Of a DNA stretch of 64,000 nucleotides, positions 28,285 through 37,790 are shown piece by piece (position 1 is the stretch's first letter; each line of letters opens with the position of its first letter). The notes under the pieces are model-generated. The model worked only from the letters and a program-made list of their open reading frames with translations. It did no database searches and was not told the origin of the DNA. The stretch is from Microbacterium terregens (GTDB taxonomy: Bacteria; Pseudomonadota; Alphaproteobacteria; Sphingomonadales; Sphingomonadaceae), in the NCBI RefSeq assembly GCF_027922045.1, contig NZ_BSEX01000023.1, forward strand, positions 1 through 64,000, in the 5' to 3' direction. The position numbers were made by a program, and so were the translations under genes.

Positions 28285-30060
28285 TCAGTGCACCGGCCAT
28301 ACCCACAGGATCAAGGGCGTCCCGAGCAGCAGGACGAGCACCGACAGCGGTGCCCCCAGCCGCGCGTAGTCGCCGAAGCGGTAGCCGCCGGGGCCCATCA
28401 CCAGCGTGTTGCACTGGTGCCCGATCGGGGTGAGGAAGTCGCAGCCCGCACCCACGGCCGTCGCCATCAGGAACGCCTCCGGCCGGTACCCCAGATCGCC
28501 TGCGAACGTGGCGGCGATCGGCGCCATCACCAGCACCGTGGCCGCGTTGTTGAGGAACGGCGTCACCGCCATCGCGGCGACCAGGATCAGGCCCACCGCA
28601 CCCCAGACAGGAAGCGACGCCGCCGTCTGCGCGAGCCAGACGCCGATGATGTCGCTCATGCCCGTGGTGCGCAGCGTGTCGCTGACCGGGATCAGCGCGC
28701 CCAGCATCACCAGGATCGGCCATTCGATATGGCTATAGGCGTCCCGCACCGGCAACGATCCGGTGAGGATCACGACGGCGGCAGCCGCGAAGAAGGCGAC
28801 CGCCACCGGGACGAGCCCGCTCGCCGTCGCGGCCATGGCCACGCCCAGCACGGCCAGCGGCAGCAGCCCCTTGCGCGCGTTGCCCAGCCGCAGCGAGCGT
28901 TCGGCAAGCGGCAGGCAGCCGAGCATGCGAAGCCGCTCCGGCAGCAGTCCGAGCGGCCCTTGCAACACCACCACGTCCCCGGGGCAGAGCACCGTGTTCG
29001 CAAGGCGCCGCGTCAGTCGCTCGCCCCGGCGGGAGATCGCAATCAGGTTCACCCCATAGCGCGCCTGGAGCAGCATGCGTCCCGCAGTCTGGCCGACGAG
29101 CACCGAGTCGGCGCCGAGCACGGCTTCGATCACGCCGACCTCGTCGTGCTCGCTGCCCTGCGGCTGGGCGCGGTCGTGCCCCTCCAGCTCGAGCCCGTCG
29201 CCGGCGATGACCTGTTCGAGCGTGTCGGGGGCGCCGCCGAGGATCAGCACGTCGCCGGCGCGGAGCTCGAGCTCACGCCAGGGCGTCGTGCGGATGCCGG
29301 CGCGCAGCACCTGCGTGACGGTGACGTCATGGCCGTGGCGGGCGACAAAGGCGGCGATGGTCTCCCCCACCGCCTCGGATCGCTCCGCGACGCGGGCCTC
29401 GGTCACATAGTCCTGGATGTCCAGCGCCTCGCCCATGGTCGGCGCGGCGCGACGGTCGCCCGGCAACAGGCGGTAGCCGAAGCGGAGGAACAGCAGCCCC
29501 ATGACGGTCAGGCCCAGACCCACCGGCAGATAGTCGAACATGCGGAACGGCGTGCCCGTCATGTCCTCTCGCACGCGGCTGACGATGATGTTCGGCGAGG
29601 TGCCGACGAGGGTCATGAGGCCGCCCAGCAGCGACGCGAACGACATCGGCATCAGCAGCGCGGAAGGCGAGCTCTTCGAACGCTTCGCCATCTGAAAGGC
29701 GGCGGGCATCAACATGGCGAGCGCACCGATGTTCTTCACCAGCGCGGAGGCGAACCCCACCGAGGCGCATAGCACCATGAGCTGCGAGGGCAGCCGGGTC
29801 ACATATTTCTGCACCACCCGGAGCATCCGTTCGATCACCCCGGAGCGCTGGACGGCGCCGCTGATGACCAGCGCGGAGGCGACGATCACGACGATGTCGT
29901 CGGAGAAGCCGCTGAAGGCATCCTCCGGCTTCACCAGGCCCAAGCCGATCGCCGCGAGCAGGGCGATGACCGCCGTCACATCGTAGCGGAACTTCCCCCA
30001 GATGAAGAGCAGCATCATGCCCGTCAGCACACAGACGGACAGGATTTGCGGCGTTGTCAT
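28285..30060 (-). CDS. SLC13/DASS-family permease with tandem TrkA-C domains
   Basis: The 591-residue inner-membrane protein has N- and C-terminal blocks of transmembrane helices flanking two cytoplasmic TrkA-C (RCK_C) domains (about residues 210-380; the second contains DSVLVGQTAGRMLLQARYGVNLIAI). Helical hairpins contain the SLC13 features VGTSPNIIVS and TPIGHQCNTLVMGPGGY. Such transporters move sulfate, dicarboxylates or other anions with Na+ or H+. The substrate is not determinable here. ATG 30060 begins MTTPQILSV. It lies 67 bases downstream of tamB on the same strand. Confidence 0.85.
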   Translation of the reverse strand: MTTPQILSVCVLTGMMLLFIWGKFRYDVTAVIALLAAIGLGLVKPEDAFSGFSDDIVVIVASALVISGAVQRSGVIERMLRVVQKYVTRLPSQLMVLCASVGFASALVKNIGALAMLMPAAFQMAKRSKSSPSALLMPMSFASLLGGLMTLVGTSPNIIVSRVREDMTGTPFRMFDYLPVGLGLTVMGLLFLRFGYRLLPGDRRAAPTMGEALDIQDYVTEARVAERSEAVGETIAAFVARHGHDVTVTQVLRAGIRTTPWRELELRAGDVLILGGAPDTLEQVIAGDGLELEGHDRAQPQGSEHDEVGVIEAVLGADSVLVGQTAGRMLLQARYGVNLIAISRRGERLTRRLANTVLCPGDVVVLQGPLGLLPERLRMLGCLPLAERSLRLGNARKGLLPLAVLGVAMAATASGLVPVAVAFFAAAAVVILTGSLPVRDAYSHIEWPILVMLGALIPVSDTLRTTGMSDIIGVWLAQTAASLPVWGAVGLILVAAMAVTPFLNNAATVLVMAPIAATFAGDLGYRPEAFLMATAVGAGCDFLTPIGHQCNTLVMGPGGYRFGDYARLGAPLSVLVLLLGTPLILWVWPVH

Positions 30061-30127
30061 GCGAACGCGGGTCCCCCAGCACCAGTTTTCCGCTGTGCTC
30101 AACGCCCGACCGGGCCGGAGGTGCCGA

Positions 30128-33100
30128 TCAATAATCTCGCGAAACGCGAAGGTTAGCGCTCTGGCGGCCGATGGTGGAAATGGAGGAGAGCAGCGAGAGC
30201 CAGCGGGTGACGCGGAACTCCACGTTGGTCGCCGAGTAGCCCTGCCCGTCGGTGACGATCTCCGCATAGAAGCGCCGCGTCAGATACTTGCCCGCAGCGA
30301 CCGACGTGCCCTGCCCGGTCTGCGGGTCGGCCGGCAGGATGCGCAGGCGATCGAGCCCGGTCGCACGGCGCACCGCATTGATCGGGTTGAGCCCGGTGTC
30401 CCCATCCTGCAGCGCTGCCACCGCGGCTGCGAGCTGAAGCGCCTCCGGCGCCGAGAGGTTGGTGATCGAGGTGCCGAACAGCAGCCGTGACAGCAGTTCG
30501 TCCTGCGGCAGCGCGGGCGTGCTGGTGAAGTCGATCTCCGGCTTGAGCGCCGTGCCGGTCACACGGATGTTGGCGTTCAATCCCTCGGCGTCCGCATCGG
30601 CCGAGATGTCGAGCGCGGGGTTGGCGGGCACCGATCCATCAAAGCGAATGTTGCCGCGCTCCAGCTCGAACTCGCGGCCCGCGAACTCGACATCGCCCTG
30701 GACGAGTTCGGCACGACCGCGGATCGATGGGTTGGTGGGCTCGCCGCGGATGGTAAGATCGGCGGACCACTCGCTGGTGAGGCCGAGGCCGGATACCATC
30801 AGCCCCTTGGTGGCGCGCGCCTGCAGGTTCAACCGCCACGGGCGGCGGGGAACCTCGTCCTGCTCGTCGCCGCCGGGCAGGTTGATCTCGCGGATGGCGA
30901 TGCGCGGCAGGGGTGCGCTCGCCGATGCCTTGCCGAGCTGATAGCGGCCCTCGTTCAGGCGCACTTCGCCGCCGATCGTGCCGCCGGATCCGTCCGACCG
31001 GATGGTGATCGGGCCGGTGACGGTGGCGGCCAGCGTGTCCGTATTGATCAGCCGGGCGCGCTGCGCCTCCAGCGCCAGGTCGATGCCGAAGCCGCGCACG
31101 GCCGCGAGATCGAACGTGCCGGTGCCGCTCACCTGCCCCGAGCGGCCGTCGCTGGCGGAGAAGCGGTCGATCACCAGCCGCGATCCGCCGAAGCGGCCTT
31201 GCGCGTTCACCTGGGTCAGGACCGTGCCCGTGGCACCGCTCTCGATCCGGGCGTTGGTGGCCCGGAGCGATCCGCGGATCTGCGGATCGGCCAGCCGGCC
31301 GCTGACATCGGCGCCGATCGCGAGGGGCCCGGAAAGGTCGAACAGCTCGATCCCCGTAGCCCGCCACAGCGTATCGGCGGGGCCGTCGTAGCGGAGCTGC
31401 GCGGCGAGCGGCGCATTGGCGATGCGGCTGGCCAGCGTGCCGCCGCTCCCCAGCGGCGCGAGCCGGGCCTGGGCACGGCCGATGATCTTGCCGCCGCTGG
31501 CCAGCAGCGCACGCGCGCCGATCTTGTTGGAGTCGAGCACCGCGGCCAGGCCGACGTCGATCGGCCGCGACGCGAGCACCAGGCTGGCGCGCGACAGGCC
31601 GCGTACCGTCATGTTGACCCGCCCGCTCGGCACGCCGTCGCGCAGGGCATAATCGAGCTTGCCCGAGGCGTTGCCGCTGAGGCCCAGCCCGGGATAGCCG
31701 ATGTCCAGCACCGACAGCGGCATGCGGGTGAGCTGCAGCGCGACTTCCGTGGCGCCGCCGCCGAAGCGGCCGGACGCCTGCGCCTCCCCGCCGGCAAAGG
31801 TGAAGCGGGTCGGCGCGATCCGCCAGCCGCCGTCCGCCTCGCGCCGGATCACCGCCGGCGTCTCGAGCCGGAGCGTGCGGCCGTCGAGGCTGCCCTGGGC
31901 CTGCACGCGATATTCGTCGGCGGTGACCTGGGTGACCGACTGGATCGCGAAGGCGCGCCCCTGAGAACCGGCAATGGACGCTCGCACCTCGCCCTCGCCG
32001 CCCCGCAGCTTGGCGTTGGCGGCAAGCCGCGCGATGGAGAGCGCGCCCCGGCGCAGCCCTTGCGCCGTCAGGGTGGCATCGATCGTGGTTCCATCCGGAT
32101 CGAGCAGCAGGCTTGCCTCCAGCCGGCCGGTGCGCACCCGTCCCTGCCCGCCCAACAGCGCGTTGCGAGCATCGGCGGCGATGTCGATGCGCTGGATGCC
32201 ACCCTGGGGCACGAAGCGGATTTCGCCCGAGAGGCCGCCGCCCCCGAATGCCAGCCGACCGTCGAACCCGCCCTCGACGATCGCGATCGCGCCGCTCGCG
32301 CGGGTGCCGCTCACGTCCAGGCGATCGACCGCGATGCTCGCGTCCTGGCCGCGCGGGAGCAGGATGCGCCCGGCGCCCGTGAACGGGCCGAGACGAGAGC
32401 CGCCCTCAGCGGTGAAGGCAAAGCCCTCCGCGGTCGGATCGAGGTGTGCGGTCACGTCGCGGAGCCCGAGCGTGTCGTTCGGCCGCTGGAAGCGCAGGTC
32501 GAGCGTCGGCTTCTCGATACGCCCGTCGAGCACGAGCGACACCGGGCCATAGGTCCCTTGGCGGCCCTGGCCCACGAAGCGGAAGGTGCCGTCACGCCGC
32601 CGCAAGCCGTTGCCGCTGAGCGTCAGCCCCGGCGAGGTCAGCACGAGGTTACGGAAGTAGAGCACGCCATCGGCGCCCCGCTCGAGCCCGGTGGTGATTC
32701 GGGGCAGGCCTTCGGTGAGCGAGCGGAAGAATCCATTGTCCAGCCGCACCATCTGCGCGGCACCCCGCCCGACGATCCGCGTCCCCCGCCCGTTCGGGCC
32801 CGGCACCACCGTCAGCCGCGACTGGACGTCGACGATGCCGAGACCCGGGATCAGATAGCGCCGGAGCCCGCCGGTGAGCCCGACTTCATAGCGGCCGTTC
32901 CGCAGATCGAGCACCAGCATGATCGTGCCGTTGAGCTTGTCCGAGCGCAGCCGGAGGTTCGTGCCCGTCAGCGTGCGCGCGGTCACCTTCAGCGCGCCGT
33001 CGACCGACAGGTTGCGCAGGATGCCGCCCGCCACGTCTCCGACGCCGGTCACGCGCTGGGCCGTCACCCGGATCGGCACCGTCACGGGCGCTGCCGAAAG

Positions 33101-34297
33101 CCGCCCTTTGCCGCTGGCACGAGCACCCTCGAAGCCGGTGTCGTCGAACGCCAGGCGATCGGCCGTGAGTAGATAGTCGAACGTGGCGGTGGCGAACTCC
33201 CCCTCCAGGATCGCGCGCAGTTCGATGTTGCGGCCCGACATGTTGGGGAACAGCGCCGCCGGCTGAAGCAGCCGCGCGTGAAGGCGCAGGTCGCGATAGG
33301 CGCGGCGTGCGAGGTCGAGGCCGCCCTCCGCCTCCAGCGCAAGCGCACGGGAGCGCAGCCCCAGCCGCCCCTCCAGCCGGCGATTGGCCAGCGTCGCAGC
33401 GCCGTTGACGAGGACGCGCGGTGCGGACAGCCGTTGGAGCTTGCCGTTGAGCAGCGATGCCGGGGCGAGCGTGCCGCCGAGCGTATAGGCGCCCGCACGA
33501 TTCCCGAGGGTGAGGTCGATGACCCGCGTGTCGCCGGCGATCCCGAGCGCACTGCCTTGCCAGCGGGTCCAGGTGCCGTCGCCGTCGATGCGCAGGGTCA
33601 GCGGGCGCCGGATGCCCGTGAGCCGGGCCAGCACGCCGTCGGCGCGGCCGATCGCGCGGGTGGCGACCTCGAACCGATCGCGATCGGGCTCCGCATCCAG
33701 ATGGACGCGCAACAGATCGCTGCCGTCGATGCGCGCCGCGAGATCGACCAGCGCGCGGCCGGAGCGGATGTCAGCGCGACCCTGTAGTTTGCCAACGCGC
33801 GCCACGCCTGTGACCGCAGGGCCCACCTCAAGCCGATCGATGCGGAGGGCGCCGATACGGATGTCGAACCCGGGCAGGATCGGACCCTTGCGACCCGTCG
33901 GGCGCGGCTGCGGCAGTTTCGCGAGGATGCCGCGCGGGACCACCAGGCGGGTGATGTCGAGCCGGTTCGAAAACCAGGCGAAAGGGCTCCAGTCGAGGTT
34001 GGCGACGGGTGCGCGGAAGACCAGCCCCTTGGGATCGTAGACGCGCACGTCGATCAGCCGCGCCCGGCCGTAGATCGAGCCTTCGATGCGGCCGATCCGA
34101 TAGCGCATGCCGTCCTTGGGCTGGAGCGCCGCGACGCGGTTGGCGATCAGCCGGTGGCCAGGCCCGGTGTCGAGCAGCAGCAGGAGCGCCGCGATCGCGC
34201 CCAGCACCAGCAGCAGCGCGCCCGCGATCCGCCGCGCCCAGCGTCCGCGCCGACGCACGGCGACGGCCGGCGCTTCGGGCGTTTCCTCGTCGCTCAA
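30128..34297 (-). CDS. tamB: Translocation and assembly module subunit TamB
   Basis: Inner-membrane-anchored periplasm-spanning protein of 1389 residues that works with TamA; recent work on AsmA-like proteins also links TamB to phospholipid transport to the outer membrane. It has one N-terminal TM helix (about 22-43), a very long beta-taco/beta-strand repeat region, and the C-terminal DUF490/TamB domain (about 1030-1389) with DISADADAEGLNANIRVTGTALKPEIDFTSTPALPQDELLSRLLFG. The start is TTG 34297, whose bases overlap the TGA of tamA (TTGA), so translation is coupled. Confidence 0.93.
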   Translation of the reverse strand: MSDEETPEAPAVAVRRRGRWARRIAGALLLVLGAIAALLLLLDTGPGHRLIANRVAALQPKDGMRYRIGRIEGSIYGRARLIDVRVYDPKGLVFRAPVANLDWSPFAWFSNRLDITRLVVPRGILAKLPQPRPTGRKGPILPGFDIRIGALRIDRLEVGPAVTGVARVGKLQGRADIRSGRALVDLAARIDGSDLLRVHLDAEPDRDRFEVATRAIGRADGVLARLTGIRRPLTLRIDGDGTWTRWQGSALGIAGDTRVIDLTLGNRAGAYTLGGTLAPASLLNGKLQRLSAPRVLVNGAATLANRRLEGRLGLRSRALALEAEGGLDLARRAYRDLRLHARLLQPAALFPNMSGRNIELRAILEGEFATATFDYLLTADRLAFDDTGFEGARASGKGRLSAAPVTVPIRVTAQRVTGVGDVAGGILRNLSVDGALKVTARTLTGTNLRLRSDKLNGTIMLVLDLRNGRYEVGLTGGLRRYLIPGLGIVDVQSRLTVVPGPNGRGTRIVGRGAAQMVRLDNGFFRSLTEGLPRITTGLERGADGVLYFRNLVLTSPGLTLSGNGLRRRDGTFRFVGQGRQGTYGPVSLVLDGRIEKPTLDLRFQRPNDTLGLRDVTAHLDPTAEGFAFTAEGGSRLGPFTGAGRILLPRGQDASIAVDRLDVSGTRASGAIAIVEGGFDGRLAFGGGGLSGEIRFVPQGGIQRIDIAADARNALLGGQGRVRTGRLEASLLLDPDGTTIDATLTAQGLRRGALSIARLAANAKLRGGEGEVRASIAGSQGRAFAIQSVTQVTADEYRVQAQGSLDGRTLRLETPAVIRREADGGWRIAPTRFTFAGGEAQASGRFGGGATEVALQLTRMPLSVLDIGYPGLGLSGNASGKLDYALRDGVPSGRVNMTVRGLSRASLVLASRPIDVGLAAVLDSNKIGARALLASGGKIIGRAQARLAPLGSGGTLASRIANAPLAAQLRYDGPADTLWRATGIELFDLSGPLAIGADVSGRLADPQIRGSLRATNARIESGATGTVLTQVNAQGRFGGSRLVIDRFSASDGRSGQVSGTGTFDLAAVRGFGIDLALEAQRARLINTDTLAATVTGPITIRSDGSGGTIGGEVRLNEGRYQLGKASASAPLPRIAIREINLPGGDEQDEVPRRPWRLNLQARATKGLMVSGLGLTSEWSADLTIRGEPTNPSIRGRAELVQGDVEFAGREFELERGNIRFDGSVPANPALDISADADAEGLNANIRVTGTALKPEIDFTSTPALPQDELLSRLLFGTSITNLSAPEALQLAAAVAALQDGDTGLNPINAVRRATGLDRLRILPADPQTGQGTSVAAGKYLTRRFYAEIVTDGQGYSATNVEFRVTRWLSLLSSISTIGRQSANLRVSRDY

Positions 34298-36264
34298 AAT
34301 GCCTGCCCCAAAGAGACGTAGACGGCGACGCGCGCGTCGCCCTTTTGCGGGTTGAGCGGCGTCCCCACGTCGATGCGGATCGGCCCGAAGCTGGAATAAT
34401 AACGGACGCCCAAGCCCGCGCCGTAGCGGAAGCCGGAAAAGTCCGGCAGCGTCGAGGTGTAGATGTTGCCGCCGTCGAGGAACGGCACCACGCCGAAGTT
34501 GCCGAAGGCGCGCACGCGTGCCTCCAAAGAAAATTCCGCGAGGCTGCGCCCGCCGATGGGATCGTTGTTCGGGTCGCGCGGGCCGATGTCCTGGTAGCCA
34601 TAGCCGCGCACCGATGCGCCGCCACCCGCGTAGAAGCGGCGGGACGGCGCCACCGCGTCGCGCGGCGCACCCAGGATCGAGCCCAGCCGCACGCGCCCCG
34701 CCACCACCACCCCGTCGCGAACGGGCTGGTAGGCGCTGGCGTCGATCTGCGCGCGGGTATAGCCGAACGCCTTGCCCGACAGCGACAGTTCCGGGCTCAC
34801 CCGCGCTCCCAATCGGAAGCCGCGGGTCGGATTGAGCAGGTCGTCCGACCCATCATAGTTGATCGAGGTTGGCGCAGCCGCGATGAAATAGGTCTGCCGC
34901 CGCGGCTCGCCGGTGGAGACGATCACGTCGCGTTCGTCGGTGGCGACCAACTCGGCACCGAGCGACCACGTCCAGGTCTTCTGGAAGAAGATGTTCGTCT
35001 GCCGCTCCAGCGCGCCCGAGACGGAAAAGGTATCTGCCTCATACGCGTCGCGCTCCACGTGCGAGGCGGAGATCTGACCCGTGAGGACCCGATCGCGCGC
35101 ATGGAAGTTGTTGCGGCGGAATGTGAGCGCAACCAGCTGCTCGCGGGTGCCGAGCACGCCCCGTACCGTCAGCGCCCCCTCTGGCGGGAACAGGTTGCGA
35201 TGAGTCCAGCTCGCTTCTGCGCGCGCGCCCTCCCCCGTGCCATAGCCGAGTTCGCCGGCGATGGTTCGCGGCGGCGCCGGCTCGAGCAAGACGTTGAGGT
35301 CGACGGAGCCTGGCGAAAGCCCCTCCACTTCCCGCACGCGGACCGAAGACACCAGACCGGTCTGGATGATCGCGCGGCGAAGATCGTCCACCTCCGCCGC
35401 GTCGTACGGATCGCCGGGAGCAAAGCGGGCGATCTCCTGCACATGCTCGCCGTCGAACACGCGCGCGTCGGGCGTGCTGATGCGGCCGAAGCGCCGCTCC
35501 CCGCCGGGAGTGACCGGCATCTCCAGCGTGGCGGTGCGCGTCGCATGATCCACGACCACCACCGGCGGCCGCACCCGCGCGAAGGGAAACCCCTCCCGCC
35601 CGACGGCGCTGCGCAACCGCTTCTCGCCCGCCTCGATCGCGTCGCCGTTGACCGGGTCCTGCGGCTTCACACCCAGCGCGGTCGCGAGCGCCGGGGCCTT
35701 GGCGCCTGCCTCCTCGGCGCCCGGCAGCGTCACCTGCTGGAAGCGATACAGCGGCCCGGGCTCGACCTGCAGCGTGACGAGCAGCTTGCCCTCCTCCGCT
35801 GCCGTCGTCGTCGTCACCCGCGCGTCGAAATAACCTTCGTTGCGCAGCAGGTCGTTGAGCAGCGCCGCATCCTCGCGTGCACGCCGATCGATCTGGGCCA
35901 CGTTGGCGGCATGCGCCTCGTTCGCCCGCAACGTCGACAGTTCGTCGAAGCGTTCGCGGAACAAGTCGCCGCCGATCCCCTCGATACCAAGGACACGATA
36001 GCCGTAGCGGCGCTCCACCGTTGCCAGGTCGGCCGTCTGGTCCGTCGCAGCGGTCGCCTCTGCGGGGTCCGGCGACAGATCGGGCCAGTCGACGCCGATG
36101 TCAGGCATCGGCGACAGCGGCGAGGCTGGATCGAGGGTCGAGCCCAGGTCGTCCGAGGGGACCGCCGTAGCGGGCGCCTGCTGCGCACGCGCGCCTGCGG
36201 ACGCGAGTGCGGCGACGCACCCGGCGGCAGCGAGCAGGACGAGCCGGCGGGAGGGCCACGACAT
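34294..36264 (-). CDS. tamA: TamA-type Omp85 outer-membrane assembly protein
   Basis: The 656-residue protein has a signal peptide (about 1-27, ending ARA-QQ), POTRA domains (about 85-320) and a 16-strand Omp85 beta-barrel at the C-terminus ending in Phe (YVSLGQAF), the usual outer-membrane signature. The barrel contains GGGASVRGYGYQDIGPRD, the conserved (V/I)RGY loop-6 motif. Pairing with tamB downstream identifies it as TamA rather than BamA. ATG 36264 was chosen because it begins the signal peptide; the frame stays open to 36501. Confidence 0.92.
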   Translation of the reverse strand: MSWPSRRLVLLAAAGCVAALASAGARAQQAPATAVPSDDLGSTLDPASPLSPMPDIGVDWPDLSPDPAEATAATDQTADLATVERRYGYRVLGIEGIGGDLFRERFDELSTLRANEAHAANVAQIDRRAREDAALLNDLLRNEGYFDARVTTTTAAEEGKLLVTLQVEPGPLYRFQQVTLPGAEEAGAKAPALATALGVKPQDPVNGDAIEAGEKRLRSAVGREGFPFARVRPPVVVVDHATRTATLEMPVTPGGERRFGRISTPDARVFDGEHVQEIARFAPGDPYDAAEVDDLRRAIIQTGLVSSVRVREVEGLSPGSVDLNVLLEPAPPRTIAGELGYGTGEGARAEASWTHRNLFPPEGALTVRGVLGTREQLVALTFRRNNFHARDRVLTGQISASHVERDAYEADTFSVSGALERQTNIFFQKTWTWSLGAELVATDERDVIVSTGEPRRQTYFIAAAPTSINYDGSDDLLNPTRGFRLGARVSPELSLSGKAFGYTRAQIDASAYQPVRDGVVVAGRVRLGSILGAPRDAVAPSRRFYAGGGASVRGYGYQDIGPRDPNNDPIGGRSLAEFSLEARVRAFGNFGVVPFLDGGNIYTSTLPDFSGFRYGAGLGVRYYSSFGPIRIDVGTPLNPQKGDARVAVYVSLGQAF

Positions 36265-36405
36265 AGTGGCTTCCCTAGACCGACTCCACGGCGCCCGCCA
36301 ATCGTTTAGGCACGACGGTCCGCGATGCGCCGCACGCACGGGGCGGTCCGCTAGGGTGGTGTCGCATGACTGGCGCGCGCGGCATCGACATGGCAGAGGC
36401 AGGGC

Positions 36406-36582
36406 ATGGACCCGCGCCCCTCCCGCAACACCGCTGCCGGCGGCTTCGCCATCGCGACCGGCGTGCTCGGCGGCACGATCCTCGGCGCCGTCGGCTTCCA
36501 CCAGCCGACGATCGGCTTTCTGGTCGGCGCGGCGGCGGGCGTCGCGATCGCGCTGGCGGTGTGGCTGGTCGACCGCCGCTGA
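36406..36582 (+). CDS. Small two-helix membrane protein (58 aa)
   Basis: The reading frame MDPRPSRNTAAGG... encodes 58 residues with two predicted hydrophobic helices (about 12-30 and 36-54), Gly/Ala-rich (GTILGAV, GFLVGAAAGVAI), ending LVDRR. GAGGCAGGGC lies just before the ATG. It lies between the divergent tamA start and the convergent S24 repressor, whose stop is three bases away. I do not recognise it; Gly-rich two-helix proteins of this sort are often annotated as hypothetical. Confidence 0.6.
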   Translation: MDPRPSRNTAAGGFAIATGVLGGTILGAVGFHQPTIGFLVGAAAGVAIALAVWLVDRR

Positions 36583-36585
36583 CGG

Positions 36586-37203
36586 TCAGCGCAGGCGCCG
36601 GGCCAGCCAGACGACACGGCCCACGATCTCCAGCCGGTCGCCCGGGCGCACCGGGATCGGCGGGTATGCGGGATTGTCGCTGACGAGAGCAGTGCCGTCC
36701 GTGGTTTTCCGCAGGCGCTTCACCAGCAGGACGCCTTCGTGGCGAACGACCTGGACGCCCTCCCCACCATCGCGCGAGCCGGTGTCGACCAGGATCGAGT
36801 CGCCGTCCTCCAGCGTGGGCGCCATCGAGTCGCCCCGTACGGCGATCATCGACAGCGCCTCCGGCCGCGCGCCGAGCCGGCGGACGAACTCACTATCCAC
36901 GCGCCAGGGTGCGGCGGATTCCAGTTCCACCAGGGCGCCGTGTCCGGCGGACGCCGCAAGGTCCAGGCGCGGGATCGCGACCGTGTGCGGCACCGCCGGA
37001 CCTCCCAGCCGCGCTTCCGGAACGCCGAAGTAGCGGGCCAGCTTCTCGCGGTCCGCCTCGCGCAACATGCGCGGGCTGCCGCGCTCCAGATATTGCTGAA
37101 GATAGGCGGCGTTGCGTCCGAGCAGTCGCGACAGCGCGGCCAGGCTCTCGCCCCGCTCTGCCGCCAGGGCGGCGAGCACCGCGCGTTGCTGCTCCGGTTC
37201 CAC
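36586..37203 (-). CDS. LexA-like S24 peptidase/HTH repressor
   Basis: The 205-residue protein has an N-terminal HTH-like region (about 1-65) and a C-terminal S24 (LexA/CI-type) self-cleaving domain. The probable cleavage site is Ala86-Gly87 (ASAGHG), the nucleophile Ser126 (RGDSM) and the base Lys162 (LLVKRL). All catalytic elements are intact, so RecA-stimulated autocleavage is plausible. The start is GTG 37203 with GGGAGAGG upstream. It diverges from a small HTH gene. The 90-bp spacer holds a perfect 14-bp palindrome and a GAAC-N7-GAAC box. The layout resembles a phage CI/Cro-type switch, but no other phage genes are nearby. Confidence 0.85.
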   Translation of the reverse strand: MEPEQQRAVLAALAAERGESLAALSRLLGRNAAYLQQYLERGSPRMLREADREKLARYFGVPEARLGGPAVPHTVAIPRLDLAASAGHGALVELESAAPWRVDSEFVRRLGARPEALSMIAVRGDSMAPTLEDGDSILVDTGSRDGGEGVQVVRHEGVLLVKRLRKTTDGTALVSDNPAYPPIPVRPGDRLEIVGRVVWLARRLR

Positions 37204-37218
37204 GCCTCTCCCTAGCCG

Positions 37219-37232
37219 TAGGAATCTTCCTA
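37219..37232. promoter_or_regulatory. 14-bp palindrome, candidate operator of the S24 repressor
   Basis: TAGGAA-TC-TTCCTA is a perfect inverted repeat 15 bases upstream of the S24 repressor start. It is a candidate autoregulatory operator; no binding data are available from sequence alone. Confidence 0.4.
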
Positions 37233-37250
37233 GACAAGTTGGATTTGCGA

Positions 37251-37265
37251 GAACAGAACCGGAAC
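37251..37265 (-). promoter_or_regulatory. LexA-type SOS box between the S24 repressor and HTH gene
   Basis: GAAC (37251-37254), seven bases, GAAC (37262-37265) is the exact complement of the alphaproteobacterial SOS box GTTC-N7-GTTC. It lies 28 bases before the GTG of the small HTH gene and 48 bases before the S24 gene, and so could govern either promoter. Confidence 0.7.
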
Positions 37266-37293
37266 AGAAAGACGCGAATCAGGAGATTGTCAG

Positions 37294-37476
37294 GTGACAA
37301 TTCTGCAGAAGATCGACCGGTTCCTGCACGCGAGCGGCATGCCGCCAACGCTGTTCGGGCGGAACGCGGTGCACGACCCGCGACTGGTCGGCGACCTGCG
37401 CAACGGACGCGAACCGCGGCCCGACACGGTGGCGCGGATCGAAACCTATATTGCCGAGCAGGAGGGCCGCGCATGA
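37294..37476 (+). CDS. Small HTH-type DNA-binding protein
   Basis: The 60-residue protein reads as a single short helix-turn-helix domain: MPPTLFGRNAVHDPRLVGDLRNGREPRPDTVARIETYI matches the XRE-like pattern (FGR.AV.DPRLV..LR.GRE...T..RI). Start GTG 37294 with AGGAG eight bases upstream. It diverges from the S24 repressor and its stop overlaps the next ATG, so two genes are coupled. I infer a Cro-like or accessory regulator role from position; the family function is not established. Confidence 0.7.
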   Translation: MTILQKIDRFLHASGMPPTLFGRNAVHDPRLVGDLRNGREPRPDTVARIETYIAEQEGRA

Positions 37477-37787
37477 GCCGCGGGCCGGACGTGACGACCT
37501 TGCTGGAACGCCGGCTGCTGCTGGCCGGCCAGGCAGGCGGCCACGGAATCACGATCGGGGGCATCGAAAGCACGCCCTGGGCGAGCGCCACCTTCAACGG
37601 CGCGCGCCACCGGGTCCGGCTGGCCGGGAGGGCGACAGCGGAACTAGAGGCGTGGCTTCAGGCGTTGCCCGAGGCGGAACTGCCGCTGCGTGGGCACCTG
37701 GTCGCCGACCTCGAATTGCTGTCGAGCAAGGTAGATGGCGAGCGGCTTTGCGCCGAAATCGAAGTGCTGACGGTGGAGGAACGCTGA
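37473..37787 (+). CDS. Hypothetical protein coupled to the small HTH gene
   Basis: The 104-residue soluble protein has no export signal and no domain that I recognise. It mixes predicted strands (GITIGGIESTPWASATFNGARHRVRL, LVADLELLSSKVDGERLCAEIEVLTVEE) with one helix (ELEAWLQALPEAE). The C-terminal ELLS..VDGERLCAEIEVLTV looks like a beta-sheet edge. ATG 37473 overlaps the TGA of the HTH gene (ATGA), so both are made together and may be SOS-controlled through the box at 37251-37265. Confidence 0.7.
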   Translation: MSRGPDVTTLLERRLLLAGQAGGHGITIGGIESTPWASATFNGARHRVRLAGRATAELEAWLQALPEAELPLRGHLVADLELLSSKVDGERLCAEIEVLTVEER

Positions 37788-37790
37788 TCC

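Noticed and set aside
31199..33172. Long plus-strand open frame (657 codons) opposite tamB
   Set aside because: High-GC antisense shadow: composition is Arg/Ala/Pro-rich without domains, while the opposite strand encodes a full TamB with TM and DUF490.
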